From Fimenecus sp051881455 (GTDB taxonomy: Bacteria; Bacillota; Clostridia; Oscillospirales; Acutalibacteraceae): a stretch of DNA of 64,000 nt. This document shows positions 26,104 through 34,198 of the stretch, one piece after another; the stretch's first letter is position 1, and every line of letters starts with the position of its first letter. The notes below the pieces were generated by a model that was not told the origin of the DNA, ran no database searches, and saw only the letters and a program-made list of their open reading frames with translations. The stretch spans positions 1-64,000 of the forward strand of contig JBJEPX010000005.1 of assembly GCA_051881455.1 (NCBI GenBank), given 5' to 3'. The translations under genes and the position numbers were made by a program.

Positions 26104-26836
26104 TGTACTCATTAAAGTTGAAGACCTTAAAAAGCACTATAACGGCGGCGATGTTAGAGCGCTCGACGGCATTAACTGCGAAATTAGAAAGGGCGAGGTA
26201 GTTGTTATCGTAGGTCCCTCCGGTTCGGGTAAATCAACGCTTTTGCGCTCTCTTAATCTCCTTGAAATCCCAACATCGGGCAAAATATTCTTTGAGGGTG
26301 TTGATATTACCGATAAAAAGGTGAATATCAATCAGCACCGTCAGAAAATGGGAATGGTTTTCCAGCATTTTAACCTTTTCTCAAATATGACCGTGCTTAA
26401 AAATATGACGAAAGCGCCTATGACACTTCTAAAAATGTCAAAGGAGGAGGCAGAGGCAAAGGCTCTCGAACTGCTTGACCGTGTAGGCTTAAAGGACAGA
26501 GCAGACGCCTATCCCTCACAGCTTTCGGGCGGACAGAAGCAGCGTGTTGCCATCGTCCGTGCCTTGTGTATGAATCCCGATGTGCTTCTTTTCGACGAGC
26601 CCACCTCAGCCCTTGACCCCGAAATGGTAGGTGAGGTGCTTGATGTTATGAAAAGCCTTGCCCATGAGGGTATGACAATGGTTGTCGTCACTCACGAAAT
26701 GGGCTTTGCCCGTGAGGTAGGAACAAGAGTTATATTTATGGACGAGGGCAGAATTATTGAGGAGAATACTCCCAATGAATTCTTTGAAAATCCCCAAAAT
26801 CCAAGACTGAAAGATTTCCTCTCAAAGGTTTTGTAA
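26093..26836 (+). CDS. Polar amino-acid ABC transporter ATPase (GlnQ-type)
   Basis: A 247-residue ABC ATPase powering uptake. Walker A (GPSGSGKST), Q-loop (MVFQHFNLF), signature (LSGGQKQR), Walker B (LLFDEPTS) and H-loop (VVTHEM) are intact. It starts at a GTG about 10 nt after GGAGG and overlaps the permease gene. The likely substrate class is polar amino acids, as for GlnQ and HisP, but the exact one is unknown. Confidence 0.95.
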   Translation: MTDNVLIKVEDLKKHYNGGDVRALDGINCEIRKGEVVVIVGPSGSGKSTLLRSLNLLEIPTSGKIFFEGVDITDKKVNINQHRQKMGMVFQHFNLFSNMTVLKNMTKAPMTLLKMSKEEAEAKALELLDRVGLKDRADAYPSQLSGGQKQRVAIVRALCMNPDVLLFDEPTSALDPEMVGEVLDVMKSLAHEGMTMVVVTHEMGFAREVGTRVIFMDEGRIIEENTPNEFFENPQNPRLKDFLSKVL

Positions 26837-26857
26837 TACGAAAAATGTATAATTTTG

Positions 26858-26896
26858 TATCGCTTTGCAAAAAATACTTGCAAGGCGATATTTTTT
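26858..26896 (+). terminator. Terminator of the ABC transporter operon
   Basis: TATCGCTTTGCAA (26858-26870) pairs with TTGCAAGGCGATA (26878-26890), followed by T6. Confidence 0.8.
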
Positions 26897-26925
26897 GCCT
26901 AATTTCGAAAGGAAAGTGATTTTAG

Positions 26926-27093
26926 ATGAACGAAATGAAGCCTGAGGTTAAAGCATATTTTGATACTCTTCCCAAAAATGTTCAAACATCTGTTATTGAA
27001 TCGGGAGCAAAGTTTAATACTGTGGAACAGCTAAAAGTTGTTGCCGAGTCATATAAGGTGAGGGGAGTCGAACCCAATATGCCGGAAAATTGA
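26926..27093 (+). CDS. Small hypothetical protein whose 3' end lies in a repeat element
   Basis: A 55-codon frame starts at ATG 26926 with GAAAGGAAAG upstream. It reads MNEMKPEVKAYFDTLPKNV and continues helical (VIESGAKFNTVEQLKVVAES), a pattern of small acidic clostridial proteins. The last 12 codons (from 27055) are encoded by the 225-bp inverted-repeat element. The original C-terminus has therefore probably been replaced or cut by the insertion. It may be a remnant of a longer gene. Confidence 0.5.
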   Translation: MNEMKPEVKAYFDTLPKNVQTSVIESGAKFNTVEQLKVVAESYKVRGVEPNMPEN

Positions 27094-27279
27094 TATTACG
27101 GCGTATTTTCACTTTTTCACCGTTGTCGGGCGTCAGCCCGACTGCCGTTTCAAAAGAAAAAATCCATCCGTACTCTCTGCTTTTTCGGTGCGGAGCAGTT
27201 TAAAACGAGGCGATTTTTAACGCAGTTCAGGCAGAAATATACCGTTTTAAACCATATCGGGTTCAACTCTCCTCACCTT
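27055..27279. repeat. 225-bp MITE-like element, copy 1
   Basis: The element begins AAGGTGAGGGGAGTCGAAC and ends with the near-perfect inverse GTTCAACTCTCCTCACCTT. A second copy of the same length, about 92 percent identical by my count with no indels, is at 47200-47424. Inside are stems: GTCGGGC/GCCCGAC, CTCTGC/GCGGAG and GTTTAAAAC/GTTTTAAAC. There is no open frame and I see no clear target-site duplication. It fits a non-autonomous mobile element or a structured repeat. Confidence 0.75.
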
Positions 27280-27348
27280 TCAGGGCAAATAAGAAAGAGT
27301 TGCGGCGGGGGTTATTCCTCCGCCGCCGTGATAAATTTACATATAAAC

Positions 27349-27386
27349 CGGTAAAAAGGGGACAGTCCCCTTTTTACCGATTTTTT
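27349..27386 (+). terminator. Strong hairpin upstream of the HTH/membrane gene
   Basis: CGGTAAAAAGGGGA (27349-27362) pairs with TCCCCTTTTTACCG (27366-27379), followed by ATTTTTT. A second GC-rich hairpin (GGCGGGGG/TCCTCCGCC) is at about 27303-27324. Apart from these and the 225-bp element, the gap 27094-27476 appears empty. Confidence 0.6.
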
Positions 27387-27476
27387 ATGCATTTTTGTGG
27401 GAAATATGCGATGCAACATATTATTGCGTGACAAATGAAGTGAAATGTGATTAAATTAAGATAAGGAGGCGGTCAA

Positions 27477-28922
27477 ATGGCTGTAAAAGTTTCAAAAAAT
27501 CTGCGCCGCTTACGCAAAGCGCAAAACAAAACGCAGGAACAGTTGGCGGCGGAATTGAATGTCACCCGGCAGGCAATTTCCAACTGGGAAAACGATAAAA
27601 CCCAGCCCGATTTAGAGTCGCTTTTAACACTTTCTAAAATTTTCGGCGTGGAGATTGAAGAACTTATCTACGGCGAAAAGCGGCAGGTAGGTACAGAGGT
27701 TGACCCCGACCGTGCAAGCGCCAAGGTACGCATCATTATGGGCGTAGTCGGTGCAGTGTTCATCGGCATCGGTCTGATATTTATATTTTTTAACTTTTGG
27801 CAGGACTTTCCCTTACCCTTGCAAACCGCTTTTTCAATCATACCGTTGATTGCGGGACAGGCGTTCGCGGTGTATGTTCTCATGAAACGGCAGGACGAGG
27901 TAATTTGGCGTGAATGCGGCGCAATTTTGTGGTGTATCGGTATTATTTCCACCATTGCCCTTATTAACAGCGTGTTTGACATTCACTGTGGTTTCAAAAA
28001 TTGCTTGCTGATTGATATTTTCCTTTGCTTGCCTGTATTCTATCTTATGCGCGCGGTTTCGCCCATTGCATTTTACTTTTACATGGTCGTTCATTGGTCG
28101 GTGTTGGCAGAAAATCTTTGGTTGTCGGGTATTTTGTTGATTTTCGGTCTTTTGTATATATTTGTGTTTCGGAAAAACCGCGAAGATGTGCGTTATAAAT
28201 ACACGGTTTGGGTTTCATCAATCGGAGCGGTGGCTTTCGGTATTGCGCAGTTGATTGTTCAGTTGACGGAATATGATTGGTTTGTCTTTTCGCTTTTGAT
28301 TGTTCCGTTTCTCTTATTGTATCTGGTAGGCGGCAGGGATACCGACTTCACCCTTCCCTTTAAGCCGTTGGGAGTGGCAGGCTGTGCCGCATTTCTGACC
28401 TTTTTGTCTGTTATGGTTTTAGTAGATGCACCGTCACCTTCAAAATGGAATGCGGAACTGTTGGTGTTTGAGAGTTACAAACCTTTTTATTTCGCTTGTA
28501 TTTTCCTGCTTATTGCAGTATTAGGTACGGCGGCAATCCGTTTTCGCAGCTTCGAGGATAATTTACCGAAAATTATGCTGAGCGCATTTTCATTTGGGGC
28601 GGTACTGTCGTCCGTAGTTGCCTATGCAACCGGCTTAAAAGGACTTTTATGGCTTGTATGCATCTGCGCGGTAGGATTCGGCGGTGCACTCATATATATA
28701 GGGCTTGACGATTTAAAACTGATGCCCGCAAATTTGGGATTACTGATGTTGTTTGTGCAGCTTATTTTCCTGTTAATCGAAATGGATTTAAGTCCGCTTG
28801 TTATCGGCATTATTTTTCTGATGTTCGGCGCGGCGCTCATAGTGCTCAATTACAAAATGCACGAACGAAAGCGTGAGGAAGCATACTTGGCAGAGAACGC
28901 AAAGGAGGCGGCACAGGAATGA
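27477..28922 (+). CDS. XRE-family HTH protein fused to a polytopic membrane domain
   Basis: A 481-residue protein. Residues 1-65 are an XRE/Cro-type helix-turn-helix (LRKAQNKTQEQLAAELNVTRQAISNWENDK ... IFGVEIEELIYG). From about residue 80 to 465 there are roughly 12 hydrophobic helices (MGVVGAVFIGIGLIFIFF onward) that resemble DUF2157-type proteins. It is a membrane-tethered DNA-binding protein whose signal is unknown. AGGAGG precedes the ATG, and the stop overlaps the next gene by ATGA, so the pair is coupled. Confidence 0.7.
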   Translation: MAVKVSKNLRRLRKAQNKTQEQLAAELNVTRQAISNWENDKTQPDLESLLTLSKIFGVEIEELIYGEKRQVGTEVDPDRASAKVRIIMGVVGAVFIGIGLIFIFFNFWQDFPLPLQTAFSIIPLIAGQAFAVYVLMKRQDEVIWRECGAILWCIGIISTIALINSVFDIHCGFKNCLLIDIFLCLPVFYLMRAVSPIAFYFYMVVHWSVLAENLWLSGILLIFGLLYIFVFRKNREDVRYKYTVWVSSIGAVAFGIAQLIVQLTEYDWFVFSLLIVPFLLLYLVGGRDTDFTLPFKPLGVAGCAAFLTFLSVMVLVDAPSPSKWNAELLVFESYKPFYFACIFLLIAVLGTAAIRFRSFEDNLPKIMLSAFSFGAVLSSVVAYATGLKGLLWLVCICAVGFGGALIYIGLDDLKLMPANLGLLMLFVQLIFLLIEMDLSPLVIGIIFLMFGAALIVLNYKMHERKREEAYLAENAKEAAQE

Positions 28923-29482
28923 AACAGAAAAAATGGCTTATTCCGATTTTAGCGCTTGTTTTGCTTGTGCAGATACTTGCTCCCGTAGGGCTGATTTTAT
29001 ACCACAAAAATCTCAACCGTGATATTTCGGAAAAAGGTGAGATTTATCGCGTGGCTGTTTCTATTGAAAGTGTTTACGACGGTTCTGTTCGTTATGATTT
29101 TGTGGATTTCTATAATCCGTACTCTGTTAATAACTCTACCGCATACTTTGTATTGGAAACTGATGACAACGGGATGACAAGTTTGAGCGAATCGCTTTAC
29201 GAAAAGCCAAACGAAGATATACCGTATATTCGATGCGTAAATACCGATGCGTTTCCGTATAACCGTACTTATCTGATTGAGGATACAAATCTTTACTATG
29301 CAGGCGCACTAATTGATATCTCCCGAACAGACTTGTTTGCCCCGGAGTTAATTGCCAAACAAACCGTTGCACTGCAAAAATGGTATTTGGAATTATCAGT
29401 ATATAACGGGAACTTCATTGTGCGCGGTATTTTTGATGAAAACGGAACACCTTGTGAACAGGCATTGAAAGAATTGTTATAA
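28919..29482 (+). CDS. Membrane-anchored partner of the HTH/membrane protein
   Basis: A 187-residue protein with one N-terminal membrane helix (WLIPILALVLLVQILAPVGLIL) and an outer domain of about 160 residues. DUF2157 proteins are often paired with a GDYXXLXY-type protein; the position, size and topology here fit that partner, but the named motif is not clearly present. Its gene overlaps the upstream gene by 4 nt. Function unknown. Confidence 0.55.
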   Translation: MKQKKWLIPILALVLLVQILAPVGLILYHKNLNRDISEKGEIYRVAVSIESVYDGSVRYDFVDFYNPYSVNNSTAYFVLETDDNGMTSLSESLYEKPNEDIPYIRCVNTDAFPYNRTYLIEDTNLYYAGALIDISRTDLFAPELIAKQTVALQKWYLELSVYNGNFIVRGIFDENGTPCEQALKELL

Positions 29483-29487
29483 AACGA

Positions 29488-29531
29488 AAAGCAACCGGAT
29501 AACCTTAAAAGGGTTGTCCGGTTGCTTTTTG
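29488..29531 (+). terminator. Terminator before trpS
   Basis: AAAAGCAACCGGA and TCCGGTTGCTTTTT form a strong stem at about 29488-29531. It closes the HTH/membrane pair. No T-box sequence is visible around it. Confidence 0.75.
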
Positions 29532-29534
29532 CAG

Positions 29535-29563
29535 TTGACAAAACAGGTAAAAAATAGTTTAAT
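29535..29563 (+). promoter_or_regulatory. Sigma-A promoter of trpS
   Basis: TTGACA (29535-29540) and TTTAAT (29558-29563) with a 17-nt spacer, about 28 nt before the start codon. The short leader leaves no room for a T-box riboswitch. Confidence 0.75.
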
Positions 29564-29591
29564 ATACTGTATATAAAGAAAGGTGAGATAT

Positions 29592-30599
29592 ATGGAAAAC
29601 ACCGCAGAGAGAAAGAAAATAGTTTTAAGCGCAATTCAGCCCACAGGCACTCCTACACTGGGCAATTATTTAGGTGCGCTGAAAAATTGGAAAAATATGT
29701 CAAAGGATTACGACTGCCTTTATGCCGTTGCGGATTTACATTCCCTTACGGTTCGTCCCGAGCCGCAGGCATTGCGCCGTCAGACACTTGAAATGTATGC
29801 AATCCTTTTGGCGCTTGGTCTTGACCCCGAGGAAAACATAGTTTTTATACAAAGCCATGTTCCTCAGCATGCACAGCTTGCGTGGATTCTCAATTGTTCC
29901 ACACAGTTCGGTGAGGCGGCAAGAATGACTCAGTTTAAGGACAAGAGCGAAAAGCATCCCGAAAATGTAAATGTGGGACTTTTCACATATCCTGTATTGA
30001 TGGCGGCGGATATACTTTTGTATCAGGCGGATTATGTCCCAATAGGAGCCGACCAGAAACAGCATCTTGAAATTGCCCGCGATATTGCCGAAAGGTTTAA
30101 TACCGTTTACGGCAACACCTTTAAACTCCCCGAGCCCTTTATCGGCAAGGTGGGAGCCCGTGTTATGTCGTTGCAGGACCCCATGCAGAAAATGAGCAAG
30201 TCCGACCCCAATCCCAAGGGCTTTATCTCCATGCTTGACGAGGATAATGTAATAGTCAAAAAGATTAAATCGGCGGTTACTGACAGTGAAGCAAAAGTAA
30301 GATACGCAGAGGGCAAGGACGGCATAAATAACCTTATGAGCATTTATTCCTGCTGCACGGGTAAATCTTATGATGAGATTGAAAAAGAATTTGACGGCAA
30401 GGGCTACGGCGACTTTAAACAAGCAGTTGCCGAGGCAGTAGTCTATGAACTTCGCCCCTTTAAGGATGAGTTTAAGCGCCTAATGGCAGATAAGGCATAC
30501 CTTTTGGAGTGTGCAGAGCTTGGTGCGGAAAAAGCCGCCCATATGGCACAAAGAACACTCTCAAAGGCAATGAAAAAAACAGGTCTTTTCATGCTTTAA
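29592..30599 (+). CDS. trpS: Tryptophan-tRNA ligase
   Basis: A 335-residue class I aminoacyl-tRNA synthetase that charges tRNA-Trp in the cytoplasm. The HIGH-like motif appears as PTGTPTLGNYLGA and the second motif is KMSKS (DPMQKMSKSDPNP). GADQKQHLEIARD and the length are typical of bacterial TrpRS. The ATG at 29592 has AGGTGA upstream; an in-frame GTG at 29583 is inside that site and is rejected. It is monocistronic with its own promoter. Confidence 0.96.
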   Translation: MENTAERKKIVLSAIQPTGTPTLGNYLGALKNWKNMSKDYDCLYAVADLHSLTVRPEPQALRRQTLEMYAILLALGLDPEENIVFIQSHVPQHAQLAWILNCSTQFGEAARMTQFKDKSEKHPENVNVGLFTYPVLMAADILLYQADYVPIGADQKQHLEIARDIAERFNTVYGNTFKLPEPFIGKVGARVMSLQDPMQKMSKSDPNPKGFISMLDEDNVIVKKIKSAVTDSEAKVRYAEGKDGINNLMSIYSCCTGKSYDEIEKEFDGKGYGDFKQAVAEAVVYELRPFKDEFKRLMADKAYLLECAELGAEKAAHMAQRTLSKAMKKTGLFML

Positions 30600-30764
30600 T
30601 TTGTTTCTTTTTCCGTTATGCGTCCTCGTCTTCGCTTCGCGGTATCTACATACAGCTTCAGCTCGACGAGATTGCCTGACGAAAAAATAAAGCAAATTTA
30701 ATTTTGTGGTTTCTTTTTCCGCAATACTTCGTACCGGTAATCATAGAATTTTATAATAATTCGT

Positions 30765-30993
30765 AGGGGACAGAGCCCGACATCGTCCCGAAAAACAACC
30801 CCTCTGTCACTTCGTGACATCCGCTGACGGCGGCCGTCCCTTTTGTCTGCTTCGCAGACATTTCCCCACACAGTGGGGAATCACCCCTTTCAGGGGAGAC
30901 AAGGAGCGTTGCGGTATTATAGGGGTTGGCGACCTCGACAGCCCGAAAAAAATTCCGTAAAACTAACGGTGCGCCGAGGTCGTCGCACCCTAC
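30765..30993. repeat. Palindromic intergenic modules in the gap 30600-31047
   Basis: No gene is visible between trpS and the aro leader. The stretch holds a GTAGGGGACAGAGCCCGACATCGTCCC fragment, a CCCCTCTGTCACTTCGTGACA module, a GTCTGCTTCGCAGAC palindrome, CCCCACACAGTGGGG, and an inverted copy (30920-30993) of the repeat at 1401-1474. The 30600-30764 part shows nothing recognisable. Confidence 0.7.
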
Positions 30994-31047
30994 AAAACAT
31001 CCCATGCTTTTGATGATTTAAAGCAATAAAATTTTCCGCAAAAACTA

Positions 31048-31076
31048 TTGACACCGCCGTAAATCGGTGATAAAAT
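31048..31076 (+). promoter_or_regulatory. Promoter of the aro operon leader
   Basis: A consensus TTGACA (31048-31053) and TAAAAT (31071-31076) are spaced by 17 nt, with an extended -10 TG. The spacer carries a small palindrome (CACCG...CGGTG). The 16 nt AAATCGGTGATAAAAT (31061-31076) recur exactly in the promoter of the RNA at 50230. Confidence 0.8.
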
Positions 31077-31109
31077 TATTTTCAATCAGTACAAAGAGGT
31101 AGAATTCTT

Positions 31110-31214
31110 ATGAAAACTCTTAATTTTGCAGCTGAATACTTTTACTTTTGCTTTAACTTTTTCTTTACAAAGTCAAGGCTTACTTTCGCTGCGAAAAAAG
31201 AACAATCATGCTGA
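31110..31214 (+). CDS. Phe/Tyr-rich attenuator leader peptide
   Basis: A 34-codon frame with AGAGG upstream. It encodes 8 Phe and 2 Tyr; residues 10-19 read YFYFCFNFFF. It ends at TGA 31212-31214, 24 nt before the attenuator stem. It is directly upstream of the DAHP synthase gene of a Phe/Tyr operon. The layout is that of enteric pheL-type leaders: ribosomes stall at Phe/Tyr codons when charged tRNA is scarce, which would favour the antiterminator at 31183-31253. The product itself is unlikely to have another function. Confidence 0.85.
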   Translation: MKTLNFAAEYFYFCFNFFFTKSRLTFAAKKEQSC

Positions 31215-31253
31215 TTTTTTGAAAATCTGTATCTTATGTTCCCACAGCGAAAG
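31183..31253 (+). promoter_or_regulatory. Antiterminator pairing of the aro attenuator
   Basis: CTTTCGCTG (31183-31191) is perfectly complementary to CAGCGAAAG (31245-31253). The latter overlaps the left arm and loop of the terminator stem, so the two structures exclude each other. A competing early pairing (TTTTGCAGC at 31124-31132 with GCTGCGAAAA at 31188 onward) gives the third structure expected for ribosome-controlled attenuation. Confidence 0.75.
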
Positions 31254-31271
31254 AAAGCTGTGGGAATTTTT
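31239..31271 (+). terminator. Attenuator terminator of the aro operon
   Basis: TTCCCACAGC (31239-31248) and GCTGTGGGAA (31257-31266) form a 10-bp stem with an 8-nt loop followed by TTTTTATT. It lies between the leader peptide and aroF. Confidence 0.9.
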
Positions 31272-31290
31272 ATTGTAAAGGAGTATTTTT

Positions 31291-32292
31291 ATGGTAGTAA
31301 TTCTTAAAAATCATGCGGACAAGGACAAGGTGGAAAACCTCACCAACTGGCTGCAAAGTCAAAAGCTTATGATAAACGAGGTCAAGGGCGAGTATCAGAC
31401 AATTCTCGGCCTTATCGGCGACACAAGCCGTGTTGATATCGACCTTATCCAAAGCCTTGATATTGTTGAGGATGTAAAGCGTATTTCGGAGCCTTATAAG
31501 TGCGCAAACAGAAATTTCCACCCCGACGACACTGTCATTGATGTTGAGGGATACAAAATAGGCGGCGGCAATTTTCAGTTTTTCGCAGGTCCCTGCTCTG
31601 TTGAAAGCCGTGAGCAGATTATTGAAATTGCAAAGGATGTTAAAGCGGCAGGCGCTAACATACTGCGCGGCGGCGCTTTCAAGCCCAGAACGTCACCCTA
31701 CGCTTTCCAGGGAATGAGGGCAGAGGGCTTGGAGCTTCTTCTCGAAGCCAAAAAAGCAACAGGTATGCCTATCGTAACAGAGATTATGGACGCTTCTCAC
31801 ATTCCCATGTTTGAAAACGTTGATATTATTCAGGTGGGAGCACGGAATATGCAGAATTTCGAGCTTTTAAAGGAGCTGGGTCATCTTGATAAGCCTATTT
31901 TCTTAAAAAGAGGACTTTCAAGCACACTTCAGGAGCTTTTGATGAGCGCAGAATACATTATGGCAGGGGGCAATGAAAAGGTTATTCTTTGCGAAAGAGG
32001 TATAAGAACCTTTGAAACCGCAACAAGAAATACCCTTGATATTTCAGCAGTACCCCTCCTTAAAGAAAAATCACATCTCCCCGTAGTTGTTGACCCCTCC
32101 CACGCATCGGGTATTGCCCGCCTTGTTGAGCCCATGGCTTATGCGGCGGCGGCATGCGGAGCGGACGGACTTATGATTGAGGTGCACAATAACCCTGCCT
32201 GCGCTCTCTGCGACGGTCCTCAGGCGCTTACTCCGCCTCAGTTTGCAAAGGTTGTAAAAGGCGTTGAAAATATCAGAAAGCATATAAATTAA
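31291..32292 (+). CDS. aroF: 3-deoxy-7-phosphoheptulonate (DAHP) synthase
   Basis: A 333-residue enzyme condensing PEP and erythrose-4-phosphate, the entry step of aromatic amino acid synthesis. The first about 75 residues are a ferredoxin-like N-terminal domain (MVVILKNHADKDKVENL) found in type I-beta DAHP synthases, where it carries feedback sensing by Phe or Tyr. The TIM barrel shows FAGPCSVES, GGAFKPRTSPYAFQG and VDPSHASG. It is the first structural gene after the attenuator and leads an eight-gene operon. AAAGGAG precedes the ATG. Confidence 0.95.
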   Translation: MVVILKNHADKDKVENLTNWLQSQKLMINEVKGEYQTILGLIGDTSRVDIDLIQSLDIVEDVKRISEPYKCANRNFHPDDTVIDVEGYKIGGGNFQFFAGPCSVESREQIIEIAKDVKAAGANILRGGAFKPRTSPYAFQGMRAEGLELLLEAKKATGMPIVTEIMDASHIPMFENVDIIQVGARNMQNFELLKELGHLDKPIFLKRGLSSTLQELLMSAEYIMAGGNEKVILCERGIRTFETATRNTLDISAVPLLKEKSHLPVVVDPSHASGIARLVEPMAYAAAACGADGLMIEVHNNPACALCDGPQALTPPQFAKVVKGVENIRKHIN

Positions 32293-32304
32293 GGGGCTGA
32301 TTAA

Positions 32305-33138
32305 ATGACGGTAGGAATTATAGGCTTGGGGCTTATGGGCGGCTCTCTTGCCAAAGCCATAACCTTCGGCACAGAGCATACCGTTTGGGGCACAAACAGA
32401 AGTCCCGAACCGGTGAAAAAAGCGCTGTTTGCAGGGGCTATTGAAAAAGAGCTTAAAAAAGAGGATTTGTCCCTTTGCGATTTGGTGATAGTATCCCTTT
32501 ATCCCGAGGCAACCGTTAATTATATAAAGGAAAACGCCTCCCTTTTCAAAAAGGGAGCAATCGTTATGGATGTCAGCGGCGTAAAGCGCTATGTGTGCGA
32601 CGCCCTTTATGATACCGCAAGAGAAAACGGCTTTGTGTTTTTAGGGGCGCACCCCATGGCAGGCTATCATTTTTCGGGATTTGATTATTCAAGTGCGGAA
32701 ATGTTTAACAATGCCTCAATGATTTTAACACCCTATGAGGATACGCCGAAACAGGCGGTGGAAACAGTAAAGGAGCTGTTTTTGAAAATTGGGTTTACGA
32801 ATATTCAGATTGCAACGCCTGAGGAGCACGACAAGATAATTGCCTTTACTTCACAGCTTGCCCATGTGGTGTCAAACGCCTATGTGAAAAGTCCCGAGGC
32901 ACTCTTGCACAAGGGATTTTCCGCAGGAAGCTATAAGGATTTAACAAGAGTTGCGTATCTCAACGAAAATATGTGGTCGGAGCTGTTCCTCGAAAACAGG
33001 GATAATCTTATAAAAGAGATTGACTCAATAGTGAATAATTTAGTACAATATAAAGAAGCGATGGAAAATAACGACCGTGAAAGACTGACAGACCTTTTGC
33101 GTGACGGCAGAGTGTTAAAAGAAAAGATTGACGGGTGA
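32305..33138 (+). CDS. tyrA: Prephenate dehydrogenase
   Basis: A 277-residue NAD(P)-dependent enzyme converting prephenate to 4-hydroxyphenylpyruvate on the Tyr branch. The Rossmann motif IGLGLMGGSLAKAI is at the N-terminus, and GAHPMAGYHFSGFDYSS matches the substrate-binding region. There is no fused chorismate mutase or ACT domain. It lies 12 nt after aroF in the operon. Confidence 0.93.
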   Translation: MTVGIIGLGLMGGSLAKAITFGTEHTVWGTNRSPEPVKKALFAGAIEKELKKEDLSLCDLVIVSLYPEATVNYIKENASLFKKGAIVMDVSGVKRYVCDALYDTARENGFVFLGAHPMAGYHFSGFDYSSAEMFNNASMILTPYEDTPKQAVETVKELFLKIGFTNIQIATPEEHDKIIAFTSQLAHVVSNAYVKSPEALLHKGFSAGSYKDLTRVAYLNENMWSELFLENRDNLIKEIDSIVNNLVQYKEAMENNDRERLTDLLRDGRVLKEKIDG

Positions 33139-33142
33139 CAGT

Positions 33143-34198
33143 ATGGAAACAGTGAGAGTTTCTGCATCAAAAGAATACAATGTGTATATCGGTTCAGACT
33201 TTCTTTCCTCTGTGGGGGAAAAAATAAGAGAGATTAAAGAGCCCTGCCGTGCCGTAATAGTGGCGGACGATACCGTTCATTCTCTCTACGGCGAAACAGT
33301 TAAAAAATCCCTTGAAACAAGCGGATTTACGGTTTGTGAGTTCGTTTTCCCTCACGGTGAAAAATCAAAATCTTTGGAAAACTTCGGTAAAATACAGGAG
33401 TTTTGCGCCGAAAACAGCATAACACGCACCGACCTTTTTGTAGCTCTCGGCGGCGGCGTAACAGGGGATTTGGCAGGCTTTGCGGCAGCTTCTTATCTGC
33501 GTGGTGTGGATTTTGTGCAGATTCCTACTACCGTCCTTGCAATGGTAGACTCTTCCGTGGGCGGCAAAACAGCGGTGAATTTAAAGGCAGGCAAAAACCT
33601 TTGCGGCGCTTTTTATCAGCCCATAGCCGTGTATGCCGACTGTGAAACACTTAATACCTTGCCCGAGGAAACCTTCTCTGAGGGTTGTGCCGAAATAATA
33701 AAATACGGTATGATTTTAGACGGCGATTTTCTTGACTTTTTGCAGAACAACAGCATTAAGGATAATATAGAAAAGGTAATAAAACGCTGTGTTGAAATCA
33801 AACGTGATGTGGTAAGCCGTGACGAATTTGAAAACGGCGACAGAAAGCTTCTCAATTTCGGCCACACAATAGGTCACGCTGTGGAAAAATGCAGTAATTT
33901 AACTATATCTCACGGCAACGCGGTATCAATCGGTATGGTTATCGCCGCAAGGGGAGCGTATAAAACGGGCATGGTAAATGAGGACTTTACAAAAGTTCTT
34001 TTGCCCGTTTTAAAGGCAAATTCACTCCCAGTAAGTTGTGAATTTTCAGCGGAAGAGCTGTATGATGCGGCGCTTTCCGATAAAAAACGCAGTCTTGATA
34101 CAATTTCGCTGATTATACCCCAAAAGTACGGACTTTGCAAAATCCAAAAGGTGTCCGTAACGGATTTAAAGGAATTTATAAAGCAGGGGCTGAACTGA
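33143..34198 (+). CDS. aroB: 3-dehydroquinate synthase
   Basis: A 351-residue enzyme of the second shikimate step, cyclising DAHP with NAD and a metal. Seen are GGGVTGDLAGFAA, VPTT-like QIPTTVLAMVDSSVGGKTAVN and the metal-binding histidine region LNFGHTIGHAVEK. I take ATG 33143; an in-frame TTG at 33128 overlaps tyrA more and has no better site. The stop abuts aroA directly. Confidence 0.95.
   Translation: METVRVSASKEYNVYIGSDFLSSVGEKIREIKEPCRAVIVADDTVHSLYGETVKKSLETSGFTVCEFVFPHGEKSKSLENFGKIQEFCAENSITRTDLFVALGGGVTGDLAGFAAASYLRGVDFVQIPTTVLAMVDSSVGGKTAVNLKAGKNLCGAFYQPIAVYADCETLNTLPEETFSEGCAEIIKYGMILDGDFLDFLQNNSIKDNIEKVIKRCVEIKRDVVSRDEFENGDRKLLNFGHTIGHAVEKCSNLTISHGNAVSIGMVIAARGAYKTGMVNEDFTKVLLPVLKANSLPVSCEFSAEELYDAALSDKKRSLDTISLIIPQKYGLCKIQKVSVTDLKEFIKQGLN

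Noticed and set aside
27055..27279. tRNA-like ends of the 225-bp element
   Set aside because: The T-arm-like sequence occurs at both ends in inverted orientation with no anticodon arm or D-arm, so it is not a tRNA gene.
29483..29591. T-box riboswitch before trpS
   Set aside because: The promoter lies only about 28 nt from the start codon; there is no room for and no sequence of a T-box.
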